From positions 62,001-126,000 of the forward strand of contig NZ_AYZQ01000003.1 in assembly GCF_001436115.1 (NCBI RefSeq): DNA of 64,000 nt. The letters are read 5' to 3'. The position numbers and the translations under genes are program-made. Shown here one piece after another: positions 38,623 to 49,574 of this stretch. Source of the stretch: Lacticaseibacillus brantae DSM 23927. GTDB taxonomy: Bacteria; Bacillota; Bacilli; Lactobacillales; Lactobacillaceae. Every line of letters starts with the position of its first letter. Position 1 is the stretch's first letter. Under the pieces are notes generated by a model. It saw nothing but the letters and a program-made list of their open reading frames with translations. It ran no database searches and had not been told where the DNA came from.

Positions 38623-39957
38623 GTGCCAGATATTAACGAAGTTTGGGCGTATTTAACTGATAGATTCCGCGCAGACTTAACGCAGGTCGGGTATGACACC
38701 TGGATCGCCTCCGCTAAGCCTGTACGCCTAACGCAAGACACGTTAGAAATTCAAGTACCCGCGCAGTTCCATAAGGATTACTGGGAACATAACCTAGTCA
38801 CCAAAGTGGTCGAAGGCGTGTACGAAATGACAGGAATTGAAGTCACACCCATCATTACCGATGGCGCGGCGTTTAAAGAAGAACAGCAAAAGCCGCAACC
38901 TAAAGAAGTGGTCCCGACTTTCAAGGAAAAGAGCCATCTTAATAGTAAATACACATTTGAGACTTTCGTCACTGGGAAGGGTAACCAGATGGCGCACGCT
39001 GCCGCACTGGTGGTTTCAGAAGAACCCGGCGTTCTCTATAATCCGCTGTTCTTGTATGGGGGTGTAGGACTTGGTAAGACTCACTTGATGCAGGCGATTG
39101 GGCATCAATTATTGATCGCCAATCCTGACGCTAACGTCAAATATGTCACCAGTGAAGCTTTTGCCAACGACTTCATCAATTCGTTGCAAACCAAAACCCA
39201 GGAACAGTTCCGCCAAGAATATCGGAATGTTGACCTGTTATTGGTTGATGATATTCAATTCTTCGGCGATAAGGAAGCTACCCAAGAAGAATTCTTCCAT
39301 ACTTTCAACGCTTTATATGAGAACAAAAAACAAATCGTCCTCACGAGTGATCGCTTGCCCAATGAAATTCCTAAGCTCCAAGATCGTCTGGTCTCCCGGT
39401 TTAAATGGGGGTTGTCCGTCGATGTTACCCCACCAGATTTGGAAACGCGGATTGCAATTCTCCGGAATAAGGCTAACGCCGAACAACTCGTCATCCCCGA
39501 TGACACCTTGTCCTACATTGCCGGGCAAATTGACAGTAATGTCCGCGAGCTTGAGGGAGCGCTGGTCAGGGTGCAAGCCTTTGCGACCATGCAACGCCAA
39601 GACATCACGACTAGCCTCGCTGCTGACGCCTTAAAAGGTCTGAAGCTCAATGGGAAGAGTCATGAACTCTCCATTAATCATATTCAAGACGTGGTCGCCA
39701 AATACTACGCGGTCACGGTCACCGACTTGAAAGGCAAGAAGCGGGTCAAACAGATTGTGATGCCGCGCCAAATCGCGATGTATCTTGCCCGTGAAATGAC
39801 CGACAGTAGTCTGCCTAAGATTGGCCAAGCCTTTGGTGGCAAGGATCACACGACCGTCATTCATGCTTACGAGAAGATTACCGATGCCATGACCAGCGAT
39901 GATGAACTCAAAGCTGACGTGCTGGAACTAAAAAACCGCCTGAAACAGACCTCATAA
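38623..39957 (+). CDS. dnaA: chromosomal replication initiator protein DnaA
   Basis: AAA+ initiator that binds DnaA boxes and opens the origin. 444 residues. Domain I (about 1-85), linker, domain III with Walker A GGVGLGKTH and Walker B LLVDDIQF, sensor region LTSDRLP, and the domain IV helix-turn-helix GGKDHTTVIHAYEKI. GTG start at 38623; an ATG two bases earlier is out of frame. Flanked by DnaA boxes on both sides. Confidence 0.98.
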   Translation: MPDINEVWAYLTDRFRADLTQVGYDTWIASAKPVRLTQDTLEIQVPAQFHKDYWEHNLVTKVVEGVYEMTGIEVTPIITDGAAFKEEQQKPQPKEVVPTFKEKSHLNSKYTFETFVTGKGNQMAHAAALVVSEEPGVLYNPLFLYGGVGLGKTHLMQAIGHQLLIANPDANVKYVTSEAFANDFINSLQTKTQEQFRQEYRNVDLLLVDDIQFFGDKEATQEEFFHTFNALYENKKQIVLTSDRLPNEIPKLQDRLVSRFKWGLSVDVTPPDLETRIAILRNKANAEQLVIPDDTLSYIAGQIDSNVRELEGALVRVQAFATMQRQDITTSLAADALKGLKLNGKSHELSINHIQDVVAKYYAVTVTDLKGKKRVKQIVMPRQIAMYLAREMTDSSLPKIGQAFGGKDHTTVIHAYEKITDAMTSDDELKADVLELKNRLKQTS

Positions 39958-39963
39958 GCGGTG

Positions 39964-40055
39964 TGTGGATAACCAATAGAATTCAGGCCACTTGTCCTAA
40001 AGCTTTATCCACAGGTGAATAACTTTACTTCACTGGTTTCGCAATCTTTTCCACA
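39964..40055. other. oriC, downstream DnaA-box cluster (dnaA-dnaN gap)
   Basis: TTATCCACA boxes at 39964-39972 (minus) and 40005-40013 (plus), near-match TTATTCACC 40014-40022 (minus), and TTTTCCACA 40047-40055 (plus), just before the DnaA-trio. Confidence 0.88.
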
Positions 40056-40068
40056 GCTTTCACAGGCC

Positions 40069-40107
40069 CTACTACTATTACTTAAAAGCTTTTATTATAT
40101 AGATAAC
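40069..40107. other. DnaA-trio and AT-rich unwinding element
   Basis: CTACTACTATTACTT (40069-40083) read on the lower strand 3'-5' is GAT GAT GAT AAT GAA: five consecutive triplets fitting [G/A]A[T/A]. It is preceded by AGGCCC and followed by AT-rich TTATTATATAGATAA. The order box, GC cluster, trio, AT tract is that described for the B. subtilis origin. Confidence 0.8.
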
Positions 40108-40123
40108 CTGGAGGTCTCTTCTT

Positions 40124-41263
40124 ATGAAATTTACGATTACCCGTTCTACATTCATCAAGACGCTCAATGATGTCTCACGTGCCATTTCATCCAAAACGAC
40201 AATTCCGATTCTAACGGGCTTAAAGTTGGTGCTGACAGACGATAGTTTAGTGCTGACTGGTAGCGATGCGGACATCTCGATTGAAGCGCGGATCGACGCC
40301 AACAGTGAAACCAACGATTTACAAGTCGAATCAACCGGTGCCATTGTTTTGCCTGCGCGATTCTTTAGTGAAATCGTTAAACGCTTGCCTGAGGCTAAGA
40401 TGACAGTGGAAGTGCGGGATAATCTGCAAACAGTCATTACCTCTGGGGCTTCAGAATTCACGATCAATGGCTTAGACGCGGATCAATACCCACGCTTACC
40501 TGAAATTAGCGCGCCCAATCCTTTAGTCTTTGATCCAGCCATTTTGAAACAATTAATTAGTCAGACCGTCATTGCCGTTTCTAATCAAGAAAGTCGGCCA
40601 ATGTTGACGGGGGTCCATTTGACCATTTCGGGGAACACCTTAGTGGCCGTGGCCACTGATTCGCACCGGTTAGCCCAACGGGTTCTGGAATTACAAACGC
40701 CAACTAACCAAGATTACGATGTGATTATCCCTGGGAAGAGCTTGATTGAATTGAGCCGGACAATGGATGATGATTTGGATCAAGTGGAAATTCGGATTGC
40801 CGAAAATCAAGTCTTGTTCATTGCGGGCAATACAGCTTTCTATTCTCGTTTGCTTGAAGGGAATTATCCTGATACCACTCGGTTGATTCCAACCAGTAGT
40901 ACCACTACCATTGAATTCTCTGCACCCGCCTTTTTGGCTGCAATTCAGCGGGCCAGTTTGTTGAGTCATGAAAGCCGCAATAATGTGGTCCGGCTCAACA
41001 TCAACGTCGCTGATCAAAAAGCCACCATTTATGGCAACTCGCCTGATGTCGGGAATGTTGAAGAAGAATTGCAATTTAGCAATCTTCAAGGGGATGACTT
41101 AGAAATTTCCTTTAACCCTGATTACATGAAGGATGCCTTGCAGTCCTTTGGCCAAAGTACTATTGAAGTGGCCTTCACTGCGCCATTGCGACCATTCACC
41201 TTGGTGCCATCCGAAGATAAGACGCACTTCATTCAATTGATTACCCCAGTTCGAACTTACTAG
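40124..41263 (+). CDS. dnaN: DNA polymerase III beta sliding clamp
   Basis: Ring-shaped processivity clamp. 379 residues in three repeated domains. Starts MKFTITRSTFI and ends in the usual FTLVPSEDKTHFIQLITPVRTY-like strand (conserved PVR near the C-terminus). CTGGAGG precedes ATG 40124. It is followed by a strong terminator rather than running on into yaaA. Confidence 0.97.
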   Translation: MKFTITRSTFIKTLNDVSRAISSKTTIPILTGLKLVLTDDSLVLTGSDADISIEARIDANSETNDLQVESTGAIVLPARFFSEIVKRLPEAKMTVEVRDNLQTVITSGASEFTINGLDADQYPRLPEISAPNPLVFDPAILKQLISQTVIAVSNQESRPMLTGVHLTISGNTLVAVATDSHRLAQRVLELQTPTNQDYDVIIPGKSLIELSRTMDDDLDQVEIRIAENQVLFIAGNTAFYSRLLEGNYPDTTRLIPTSSTTTIEFSAPAFLAAIQRASLLSHESRNNVVRLNINVADQKATIYGNSPDVGNVEEELQFSNLQGDDLEISFNPDYMKDALQSFGQSTIEVAFTAPLRPFTLVPSEDKTHFIQLITPVRTY

Positions 41264-41271
41264 CAGCTGCT

Positions 41272-41314
41272 GCACGTGAGCCTATCAAATAGCGATAGGC
41301 TCACGTGCTTTTTT
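41272..41314 (+). terminator. terminator after dnaN
   Basis: Perfect 15-bp stem (41272-41286 with 41294-41308) followed by TTTTTT. It isolates dnaA-dnaN from the genes downstream. The embedded CACGTG is part of the stem, not a parS site. Confidence 0.92.
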
Positions 41315-41370
41315 GTTGGGCCGGCTTCGCGAAATCTTTGGAGAAGACAAGTTCGCAAGGAGGTTCTCCA

Positions 41371-42582
41371 ATGAATAAATTGTGGTTGTTGCTAGTTGGT
41401 GTCTGGTTGTTGGTTTTGAGTCCCAGGATGGTCAATGCTGATGTTTCGGATAATTATGATCCATTTTTAGGCGGTTTTGTGGTGGCACCACCAGAGAACA
41501 TTTCAGTCCGTGAGCGGACGAATTTTACCGTGAGTGCGCTGGTCTTACCGGCTTATGGACGATCAGGTGGTCAGAGCTTTCAGTATCTATGGCAGTGGCG
41601 GGGCCAGACCTTTCCCGGATCAACGGTTAATTTGAGTCCTGGGGACGCGGGGACATATCCGCTGTCCGTGGCCGTTCGCCAAGGGTCACAGACGCTTTAT
41701 CGCCGCGCTTTTACGGTTACGGTGATCAAAGGCTATGTTCCTGGCGCCAAGGTGATTGAGCCTGAATCGCAATTTGCGTTTCCTGGTTTTCCCTTGATGG
41801 TGCGTTTTCAATCAGGGGCTGACTTTACCGTGCCTTATCAAAGCTTGAATCAGGCTAAAGGTTACTATGACCTCTTTACGGGTCTATTTTTCCCGACCCC
41901 CCAGGCTATTCGTTGGCAAGATGTTAACAATAATCCGGGACCGGTCGTGGCAGTGATGGATTTTGATTGGATGTTACCGCCCATCCGCGCCAGCATGTAT
42001 TTTGGCGGGGTGCGTCCGGTAATGACCAGCGATTCAACGGTGACGCTGACAGTGCACGGGGTCCCGGCCCATGCGCCAGGAACGACGGTGACTTATCGGT
42101 GGTGGCATTATCCTGCCCAATCCAAGGGGTATCAATTACTGGCGACCACGATGGATCCTAGTGTGACCGTGGCGACCAGTGCGCTGCAGACTGGCAGTTA
42201 TCAGGTGCAGGTGGTTTACACCCGAGCCGGCCAATCGGTCAGCATGCTCTCAGGCCATGCACCTTTAAGTGTCAATCCCCCGCAAACCGCGAGTGCGATT
42301 GCCAGGATTCTAGGCTTAGCCGATTTTGTCATACCACCGCATGCACAAGTGCAAGTGCATATTGCGCCATTTCAGGTGGCTAAGCAGCCGGTGCCGCTAC
42401 AAATCCAGTTTGGCCACAAAATTATTACTGCGGATGGCAGTTGGCAGGCCTTGCTTCCAGAAGACTTACACCAACAACCACAGGTCTTACTGCCAAAACA
42501 AGCTCAATTGCCACCGGGACACTACCAGAGTCAGTTGACGATTTTACTGGCTCAAATTCCGGAAAATGGGACCGATTTTTAA
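41371..42582 (+). CDS. secreted protein of unknown function with Ig/PKD-like domains
   Basis: A 403-residue protein. Signal peptide MNKLWLLLVGVWLLVL...VNA with likely cleavage after NADV or VNA. The mature part has at least two beta-rich segments with Ig/PKD-like pattern (YLWQWRGQTFPGSTVNL...GTYPLSV and TYRWWHYP...GSYQVQVVY). No anchor, no Cys, no recognisable catalytic motif. ATG 41371 has AAGGAGG 7 nt upstream. It sits between dnaN and yaaA, with a terminator before it and the yaaA promoter after it, so it is an independent unit inside a normally conserved cluster. I do not recognise the family. Confidence 0.75.
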   Translation: MNKLWLLLVGVWLLVLSPRMVNADVSDNYDPFLGGFVVAPPENISVRERTNFTVSALVLPAYGRSGGQSFQYLWQWRGQTFPGSTVNLSPGDAGTYPLSVAVRQGSQTLYRRAFTVTVIKGYVPGAKVIEPESQFAFPGFPLMVRFQSGADFTVPYQSLNQAKGYYDLFTGLFFPTPQAIRWQDVNNNPGPVVAVMDFDWMLPPIRASMYFGGVRPVMTSDSTVTLTVHGVPAHAPGTTVTYRWWHYPAQSKGYQLLATTMDPSVTVATSALQTGSYQVQVVYTRAGQSVSMLSGHAPLSVNPPQTASAIARILGLADFVIPPHAQVQVHIAPFQVAKQPVPLQIQFGHKIITADGSWQALLPEDLHQQPQVLLPKQAQLPPGHYQSQLTILLAQIPENGTDF

Positions 42583-42685
42583 AATTTGCCAATTATAGCC
42601 CTTTAAGAGCGATTCTAGGTATTTTAAGTCTAGGGGGCCGAGTTTGAATTAAATCGTCACAAACGCGAAATATTGGCGTCGAAAA

Positions 42686-42714
42686 TTGAATTTTATTCTG
42701 AAAAAAGGTATAAT
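42686..42714 (+). promoter_or_regulatory. yaaA-recF-gyrB-gyrA promoter
   Basis: TTGAAT (42686-42691), 17 nt, TATAAT (42709-42714). Near-consensus, 50 nt before the yaaA start. Confidence 0.85.
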
Positions 42715-42764
42715 TAACTAGTAACGAAATTCGGTAAATCCGCGTGAACACAAGGATTAACGGC

Positions 42765-43004
42765 ATGAAAAGAAAGCAGGTGTGGTGGGTGACGCGTATT
42801 ACAATTACCACCGAGTACATAACACTCGGTCAAATGCTCAAAGAAGCCGGCATCATCGACAGCGGCGGTCAGGCAAAGCCATTTTTGGCAACGCAAACTG
42901 TGTTGGTCAATGGTGAAGCCGACGACCGGCGCGGCCGGAAATTGCATCCGGGAGACACCGTGACCTTGGCCGATGGGCAAGCATTCACGATTGAAGCCCA
43001 ATGA
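42765..43004 (+). CDS. yaaA: S4-domain RNA-binding protein YaaA
   Basis: A 79-residue S4-like protein of the yaaA/RlbA type found beside recF. The S4 fold is visible as [29 protein letters not shown] and [13 protein letters not shown] 42765 has AAGGA 8 nt upstream; a GTG at 42789 is an alternative. Its stop overlaps the recF start (ATGA). Exact role is not established; ribosome-related in Firmicutes. Confidence 0.9.
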   Translation: MKRKQVWWVTRITITTEYITLGQMLKEAGIIDSGGQAKPFLATQTVLVNGEADDRRGRKLHPGDTVTLADGQAFTIEAQ

Positions 43005-44131
43005 AACTAACGCAGCTGGCACTTAAAAATTATCGGAATTATGCCAGCGTCGACGTGGGGTTCTCGGATCAAATCAATGTTCTCATTGGGGAGAATGCGC
43101 AGGGCAAAACGAACTTGCTTGAAGCCATCTACGTCTTGGCCTTGGCGCGTAGCCATCGGACCTCCAACGACAAAGAACTGATTCGATTTAATCAGGACTT
43201 CGCCCGCATCAGTGGCACTGTCAATAAAACGATCGGCAATCTGGCCTTGGAATTGGTCATTAGTCAGCAAGGCAAAAAGGCGCGGGTCAATCACATTGAA
43301 CAGCCCAAGCTCTCGCAATACTTGGGGAACTTCAATGTGATTTTGTTTGCGCCAGAAGACCTGGGCATCGTTAAGGGCAGTCCTGCTGGGCGCCGGCGGT
43401 TTATTGATATGGAATTTGGTCAAATGAGTCCCAAGTATCTGTACAATTTGGCCCAATACAAGGCCATTCTTAAACAACGGAATGCCTATTTGAAACAGTT
43501 ACGCTTCAAGCAAGCCAAGGATTTGGTTTACTTAGGGGTGTTAACTGATCAATTGGCGGCCTATGGGGCTGAAATTATCACCGCTCGGGCTAAGTTGTTG
43601 CAAGAAATGGCCAAATTTGCCGCTGTGATTCATGGTGATATCACGAACGGCCGGGAAGTACTCAGTTTTGATTATCAGTCGCAAGTGGCTAAAGAAGCGC
43701 GCTCGACTGATGAAACTGCCTACGCGGCCTTATCCACGCTGTTTGAGAAATATCAGCAGCGCGAGATTGATCAAGGTACGACTTTAGTTGGCCCGCACCG
43801 CGATGATGTGGCCTTCATTGTGAATGAGAATGACGTGGCTAATTTTGGCAGTCAAGGTCAGCAACGGACGACAGCCTTAGCAGTCAAGCTCGCTGAAATT
43901 GATTTGATGAAGCAGCAAACGGGCGAATATCCCGTATTGTTGCTGGATGATGTGCTATCAGAATTGGATGATCAGCGGCAGACCCACCTGCTCAAAGCCA
44001 TCCAGAATAAGGTCCAAACATTTATTACTACGACAAGCCTTGATGGGATTGCCAAAGAGATTATCGAAGCGCCCGCGATTTTTAACGTCGCTGCTGGGCA
44101 GCTAACAAAGGAGGAACCATTACGTGACTGA
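43001..44131 (+). CDS. recF: DNA replication and repair protein RecF
   Basis: SMC-like ATPase that loads RecA at gaps with RecO and RecR. 376 residues. Walker [10 protein letters not shown], signature [17 protein letters not shown], Walker [12 protein letters not shown]. Overlaps yaaA by 4 nt and gyrB by 8 nt. Confidence 0.97.
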   Translation: MKLTQLALKNYRNYASVDVGFSDQINVLIGENAQGKTNLLEAIYVLALARSHRTSNDKELIRFNQDFARISGTVNKTIGNLALELVISQQGKKARVNHIEQPKLSQYLGNFNVILFAPEDLGIVKGSPAGRRRFIDMEFGQMSPKYLYNLAQYKAILKQRNAYLKQLRFKQAKDLVYLGVLTDQLAAYGAEIITARAKLLQEMAKFAAVIHGDITNGREVLSFDYQSQVAKEARSTDETAYAALSTLFEKYQQREIDQGTTLVGPHRDDVAFIVNENDVANFGSQGQQRTTALAVKLAEIDLMKQQTGEYPVLLLDDVLSELDDQRQTHLLKAIQNKVQTFITTTSLDGIAKEIIEAPAIFNVAAGQLTKEEPLRD

Positions 44132-46088
44132 TCAAGAAAAAGAAGCACTCGAAGACAAGCAGGATGCGTTGGCCGCCGAATATGATGCGAGCCAAATCCA
44201 AGTGCTTGAAGGCCTTGAAGCTGTCCGCAAGCGTCCAGGGATGTATATCGGGACGACGAGTTCCCAAGGACTGCACCATTTAGTTTGGGAAATTATTGAT
44301 AATGGGATTGATGAAGCCTTAGCTGGTTTTGCGACCCAGATTGAAGTTGAGATTGAACCGGATAACTCGGTTACGGTCACTGATGACGGCCGGGGGATTC
44401 CGGTTGATACCCAATCGAAGACGGGCCGGCCAGCGCTGGAAACTGTCTTCACGATTCTGCACGCCGGTGGTAAGTTCGGCGGCGGCGGTTATAAAGTTTC
44501 TGGTGGCCTGCACGGGGTCGGGGCCAGCGTGGTTAATGCGCTGTCAACGTGCCTGGATGTCACCGTCACCCGTGGTGGCAAGCGCTACTACATGGACTTT
44601 AAGACTGGTAAAGTGAACACCCAAATGAAGGTGATTGGGGATGCGCCTGAACATGAACATGGCACCAAGGTTCATTTCGTGCCAGATCCTGATATTTTCA
44701 CCGAAACTACCGTTTATGACGACAAAATTCTGACCACGCGGATTCGCGAACTGGCTTTCTTGAACAAAGGCTTGAAGTTAACGTTCACGGACAAGCGGGC
44801 GGAAACCCATGAGAAACTCGAATTCCACTATGAAGGTGGGATTAAGTCTTACGTTGAGTTCTTAGATAAGAACAAGGCTACCTTGCTTGAAGAACCAGTC
44901 TATGTTGAAGGCCAAGCCAATGGGATTACAGTCGAAGTCGCCTTGCAATACACCGACGACTACCACTCAAATCTGATGACTTTTGCTAACAACATCCACA
45001 CCTATGAAGGTGGGACGCATGAAGCTGGATTTAAGACGGCCTTAACCCGGGTGATTAATGACTATGCCCATAAGAGTGGGGTCTTGAAGGAAAACGACGA
45101 TAACCTCAGCGGTGAAGATGTCCGTGAAGGCTTGACTGCCGTGGTTTCCGTGAAGCATCCTGATCCACAATTTGAAGGTCAAACCAAGACCAAGCTGGGT
45201 AATTCAGATGCTCGGAGTGTGACAGATCGGACCTTCTCTGATCATTTCACAAAGTACTTGATGGAACATCCGACTGAAGCGCGTTTGATTATTGATAAAG
45301 CCATGTTGGCTAGCAAGGCTCGACTTGCGGCCAAGCGTGCGCGTGAAGTCACCCGTAAAAAGTCAGGGCTGGAAATTTCAAACTTACCTGGTAAGTTAGC
45401 CGATAACTCCAGTAAAGATCCAGAAATTTCAGAACTCTTCATCGTCGAAGGGGATTCCGCTGGGGGTTCTGCCAAGTCGGGTCGGAGTCGGTTAACCCAA
45501 GCTATCTTGCCGATTCGGGGTAAGATTCTGAACGTTGAAAAAGCTAGCATGGAACGGATTTTGGCGAATGAAGAAATTCGGACCCTGTTTACCGCGATGG
45601 GTACTGGCTTCGGTCAAGAATTCGATATCAGTAAAGCCCGGTATCACAAGCTGATTATTATGACCGATGCCGATGTCGATGGCGCTCATATTCGGACGCT
45701 GTTACTGACCTTGATTTATCGCTACATGCGGCCCGTGCTTGAAGCCGGCTACGTGTATATCGCCCAGCCACCGCTGTATCGGGTGCGCCAAGGGAAATTA
45801 CTGCAATATATTGATTCTGATGAACAATTACAAGAAGTCTTAGGTCAATTACCGCCAAGTCCAAAACCTGAAATCCAACGGTATAAGGGGCTTGGGGAAA
45901 TGGATGCTAGTCAACTTTGGGAAACGACGATGGATCCTGATAACCGGCGCTTACTCCGGGTCAGTCCTGAAGATGCCAGTGAGGCCGATGCCGTATTTGA
46001 AATGTTGATGGGTGATCGGGTTGAACCACGACGCAAGTTTATCGAAGACAACGCGGTCTATGTTGACGTGAATAACATCGATGCCTAA
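44124..46088 (+). CDS. gyrB: DNA gyrase subunit B
   Basis: ATPase subunit of type II topoisomerase that adds negative supercoils. 654 residues. GHKL domain with [13 protein letters not shown] (Asn/Asp-rich Mg-ATP site) and [27 protein letters not shown], and the TOPRIM region [13 protein letters not shown] with [12 protein letters not shown] start at 44124 with AAGGAGG at 44107-44113. Confidence 0.98.
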   Translation: MTDQEKEALEDKQDALAAEYDASQIQVLEGLEAVRKRPGMYIGTTSSQGLHHLVWEIIDNGIDEALAGFATQIEVEIEPDNSVTVTDDGRGIPVDTQSKTGRPALETVFTILHAGGKFGGGGYKVSGGLHGVGASVVNALSTCLDVTVTRGGKRYYMDFKTGKVNTQMKVIGDAPEHEHGTKVHFVPDPDIFTETTVYDDKILTTRIRELAFLNKGLKLTFTDKRAETHEKLEFHYEGGIKSYVEFLDKNKATLLEEPVYVEGQANGITVEVALQYTDDYHSNLMTFANNIHTYEGGTHEAGFKTALTRVINDYAHKSGVLKENDDNLSGEDVREGLTAVVSVKHPDPQFEGQTKTKLGNSDARSVTDRTFSDHFTKYLMEHPTEARLIIDKAMLASKARLAAKRAREVTRKKSGLEISNLPGKLADNSSKDPEISELFIVEGDSAGGSAKSGRSRLTQAILPIRGKILNVEKASMERILANEEIRTLFTAMGTGFGQEFDISKARYHKLIIMTDADVDGAHIRTLLLTLIYRYMRPVLEAGYVYIAQPPLYRVRQGKLLQYIDSDEQLQEVLGQLPPSPKPEIQRYKGLGEMDASQLWETTMDPDNRRLLRVSPEDASEADAVFEMLMGDRVEPRRKFIEDNAVYVDVNNIDA

Positions 46089-46112
46089 GGCAAAAGGGGG
46101 TAAAACAGACTA

Positions 46113-48695
46113 ATGGATGAACGCCAAGAAAGTCGAATTTCCAATGTGAATCTGGCTGACACCATGCGTAAGTCGTTCTTGGAATACGCAATGAGTGTCA
46201 TCGTGGCTCGGGCCTTGCCGGATGTCCGCGACGGTTTGAAACCCGTCCAGCGCCGGATTTTGTATGGGATGAATGAATTAGGGGTGACACCCGAAAAGCC
46301 TTATAAGAAGTCAGCCCGGATTGTCGGGGACGTCATGGGTAAGTATCACCCCCATGGTGACTCTTCGATTTATGAAGGGATGGTCCGGATGGCCCAGGAC
46401 TTTAGCTATCGGTACATGCTCGTTGATGGGCACGGTAACTTTGGGTCTGTCGATGGTGATGGGGCGGCCGCAATGCGGTATACCGAAGCCCGGATGAGTA
46501 AAATCACCATCGAAATGTTACGCGATATCAATAAAGATACGATTGATTACACCGATAACTATGACGGCTCTGAACGCGAACCAACCGTGCTGCCAGCTCG
46601 GTTCCCGAACTTATTAGTGAATGGGGCGACAGGGATTGCGGTCGGGATGACCACTAATATTCCCCCGCATAACTTGTCTGAAGTGATTTCTGCTCTGCAT
46701 ATTCTGATGGATAATCCAGATGCCACCACCGCAGACTTGATGACTGCCCTCCCTGGACCTGACTTCCCAACGGGTGGTTTGGTCATGGGTAAATCAGGTA
46801 TTCGGCACGCGTATGAAAGCGGTAAAGGCACGATTATTCTGCGGGCCAAAGTTGAGGTGGAAACCGATAAGTCGGGGCGTGAACGGATTATTGTCACCGA
46901 GATTCCATACATGGTCAATAAGGCCAAGTTGGTTGAACGGATTGCCGATTTAGCCCGGGATAAGAAAATCGAAGGCATCACAGACTTAAACGATGAATCT
47001 GATCGTGATGGGATGCGGATCGTGATTGATGTCCGCCGTGATGTCTCTGCTAGTGTCATTTTGAATAACTTGTACAAGTTGACGCCATTACAAACTGGCT
47101 TCAGCTTCAACATGGTGGCGATTGTTGACGGCGCACCAAAGGTTCTGAGTTTGAAAGAAATTCTGACTCATTATCTGGCCCATCAAGAAATCGTTATTCG
47201 GCGGCGGACACAGTTTGACTTGAAGAAGGCCAAGGCTCGGGCACACATCCTTGAAGGATTGCGGATTGCGCTTGATCATATTGACGAAATCATCAGTATT
47301 ATTCGGGGGTCTCAAACTGGGGACACCGCAAAAGTCATCTTGATGGACAAGTACAAGCTGTCTGATAAGCAAAGCCAAGCCATCTTGGATATGCGTCTGG
47401 TCCGGTTAACCGGATTGGAACGTGATAAGGTTGAAAATGAATTCAACGAAGTCACTACTGCTATTGCCGATTATGAAGATATTTTGGCCAACCCAAGTCG
47501 GGTACACCAAATCATTTATCAAGAACTGTTGGACATCCAACACAAGTTCGGCGATGCGCGGCGGACGGAACTCTTAGTCGGTGAAGTCTTAAGTCTTGAA
47601 GACGAAGATTTGATTGAAGAAGAAGACGTCGTGATTGCCTTGACCCATAATGGTTACGTGAAGCGGTTGCCAGCGACCGAATTTAAGTCGCAAAATCGTG
47701 GTGGTCGTGGGATTCAAGGGATGGGTGTTCATGATGATGACTTCATGGAACACTTAGTTTCAACCTCAACCCATGACATGCTGCTCTTCTTCACCAACAC
47801 TGGGAAGGTTTACCGGAATAAGGGCTATGAAATCCCTGAATACGGTCGGACCGCCAAGGGGATTCCAATTATCAACTTGCTCGGGATTGATTCTGGTGAG
47901 AAGGTTCAAACTGTGATTAACGTTGACCGCGGTGACAACAGTGAACGCTTCTTGTTCTTTGTCACCCGCAACGGAGTGGTGAAGCGGACGCCAGTCAGTG
48001 ATTTTGCCAACATCCGGAGTAATGGGCTGATTGCCTTGAACCTGAAGGATGACGATGAATTGAGCAATGTTATCTTGACGGACGGCAGCGACACCATCTT
48101 TATCGGGACTCACCGGGGCTACTCCGTGACCTTTAAGGAAAGCGATGTCCGCAGTATGGGCCGCAGTGCCACTGGGGTCCGGGGGATTCGGCTTCGGGAT
48201 GAAGATTACGTGGTTGGTTCCGATGTCTTAGCACCAGATTCAGAAGTGTTTGTTATTTCTGAAAATGGTTATGGGAAGCGGACCAGTGCCAGCGAATACC
48301 CAACTAAGGGTCGCGGTGGTAAAGGGATTAAGACCGCTAACATCACCGAGAAGAATGGGCCACTTGCCGGCGTCACCACCGTTAATGGGGATGAAGATAT
48401 CCTGGTGATGACGGACGCTGGGGTTATGATTCGATTCAGCGTGGCGAGCGTCTCACAAACGGGCCGTTCAACCTTAGGGGTGCGCTTGATTCGGGTCGAC
48501 GATGATGCCAAGGTTGCGACCATGGCTAAGGTCGAACCAGAACCAGACGAAGATCCAGCTGATTTACCTGAAACCACCATCGAAGACAATACGCTTTTGA
48601 CTGATGGCTCATCACCTGCTGGGGATGCTGATCAACAAGTCCAAGACTTGCTTGACCGCGCCGAAGCTGACGATGATGAGAATGAAAATGATTAA
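46113..48695 (+). CDS. gyrA: DNA gyrase subunit A
   Basis: DNA-breaking subunit of gyrase. 860 residues. Catalytic Tyr in [10 protein letters not shown]; quinolone-determining region [17 protein letters not shown] has the sensitive-type Ser and an acidic Glu; C-terminal beta-pinwheel with GyrA-box-like [10 protein letters not shown]. The end is very acidic. 24 nt after gyrB in the same operon. Confidence 0.98.
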   Translation: MDERQESRISNVNLADTMRKSFLEYAMSVIVARALPDVRDGLKPVQRRILYGMNELGVTPEKPYKKSARIVGDVMGKYHPHGDSSIYEGMVRMAQDFSYRYMLVDGHGNFGSVDGDGAAAMRYTEARMSKITIEMLRDINKDTIDYTDNYDGSEREPTVLPARFPNLLVNGATGIAVGMTTNIPPHNLSEVISALHILMDNPDATTADLMTALPGPDFPTGGLVMGKSGIRHAYESGKGTIILRAKVEVETDKSGRERIIVTEIPYMVNKAKLVERIADLARDKKIEGITDLNDESDRDGMRIVIDVRRDVSASVILNNLYKLTPLQTGFSFNMVAIVDGAPKVLSLKEILTHYLAHQEIVIRRRTQFDLKKAKARAHILEGLRIALDHIDEIISIIRGSQTGDTAKVILMDKYKLSDKQSQAILDMRLVRLTGLERDKVENEFNEVTTAIADYEDILANPSRVHQIIYQELLDIQHKFGDARRTELLVGEVLSLEDEDLIEEEDVVIALTHNGYVKRLPATEFKSQNRGGRGIQGMGVHDDDFMEHLVSTSTHDMLLFFTNTGKVYRNKGYEIPEYGRTAKGIPIINLLGIDSGEKVQTVINVDRGDNSERFLFFVTRNGVVKRTPVSDFANIRSNGLIALNLKDDDELSNVILTDGSDTIFIGTHRGYSVTFKESDVRSMGRSATGVRGIRLRDEDYVVGSDVLAPDSEVFVISENGYGKRTSASEYPTKGRGGKGIKTANITEKNGPLAGVTTVNGDEDILVMTDAGVMIRFSVASVSQTGRSTLGVRLIRVDDDAKVATMAKVEPEPDEDPADLPETTIEDNTLLTDGSSPAGDADQQVQDLLDRAEADDDENEND

Positions 48696-48705
48696 GCATT
48701 AACCC

Positions 48706-48752
48706 AAAAGAGACTGGAATAGTCGCCAAGTGCGAGTCCAGTCTCTTTTTTT
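48706..48752 (+). terminator. terminator after gyrA
   Basis: A 13-bp stem AAAAGAGACTGGA / TCCAGTCTCTTTT (48706-48718 with 48737-48749) and T run. Confidence 0.88.
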
Positions 48753-48792
48753 GCTTCACTGAAGAAACCGTGTTCATGATTCTAATCTACGG

Positions 48793-48798
48793 TATAAT
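48793..48798 (+). promoter_or_regulatory. -10 box of the VIT-family gene
   Basis: TATAAT 45 nt before the start codon; the -35 is weak (TGTTCA at 48771-48776). Confidence 0.45.
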
Positions 48799-48842
48799 AT
48801 CGTTAAAGTTGAATTAACGGCTTCCAAATCGAAGGAGAAATC

Positions 48843-49553
48843 ATGAAAAATCTGACCCAGTCACTATCGCAATCGTTGGAACAAAAAGTGAATCTGCGCC
48901 AAGGGCTCAACCGCGTGCGGGCTGGGGTGATGGGTGCCAATGATGGCATCATTTCAACTGCCGGCGCTGTCATCGGAGTTTCTGGCGCCCAGAAGCCACT
49001 GGCCACTGTCTTGATTGCTGGGGTGTTCATGGTATTATCAGGCGCGCTGTCGATGGCTGGCGGTGAATATGTGTCGGTTTCATCACAACGCGATATGCAG
49101 CAAGCAGATATCAATCGCATCCAGCAGCAGCTGATTGACCAGCCTGAACAGGTTCGGATTTTGACTGAAGCTGCGTTAGTGCGCATGGGCGAGACACCAG
49201 CACATGCCACCACGCTAGCCGATGGTTTAATTGCCAGCCAAGCTGTCGAGAAAATTCAACACTTGGTGTATGGCAGTTCTTCATTGGCCTCCTTGGATCC
49301 AATTCAAGCTGCGATTTTTGATGGGGTGGCTTTTGTCTTAGGGGCGATTCTGCCACTCATGTGCATTGCTTTTTTGCCGGCTGCGATTAAGGTCATTGGG
49401 ACGATGATTGTGGTGCTATTGTGTTTAGCCGCAACTGGAGTGGTTAGTGCTAAATTTGGGAAAGCCAACTTGTGGCGGTCGATGTGGCGCAATTTAGCCG
49501 TCGGAGTGTTGACGATGATTATTACATACGGTGTCGGGAGTTTATTTCAATAA
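48843..49553 (+). CDS. VIT1/CCC1 family iron/manganese transporter
   Basis: A 236-residue membrane protein. The N-terminal RAGVMGANDGIISTAGAVIGV is the family hallmark; GGEYVSVSSQRD follows the second helix. A cytosolic helical region (about 80-150) may bind metal, then three further hydrophobic segments. Members move Fe2+ or Mn2+ out of the cytoplasm. AAGGAG lies upstream of ATG 48843. It is followed 21 nt later by the GH32 gene. Confidence 0.88.
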   Translation: MKNLTQSLSQSLEQKVNLRQGLNRVRAGVMGANDGIISTAGAVIGVSGAQKPLATVLIAGVFMVLSGALSMAGGEYVSVSSQRDMQQADINRIQQQLIDQPEQVRILTEAALVRMGETPAHATTLADGLIASQAVEKIQHLVYGSSSLASLDPIQAAIFDGVAFVLGAILPLMCIAFLPAAIKVIGTMIVVLLCLAATGVVSAKFGKANLWRSMWRNLAVGVLTMIITYGVGSLFQ

Positions 49554-49574
49554 TCTTTGAAGGAGTGAAGCTGA

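Noticed and set aside
41272-41308. CACGTG-containing inverted repeat after dnaN as parS
   Set aside because: It is the stem of a terminator with a T run; the flanking bases do not match parS.
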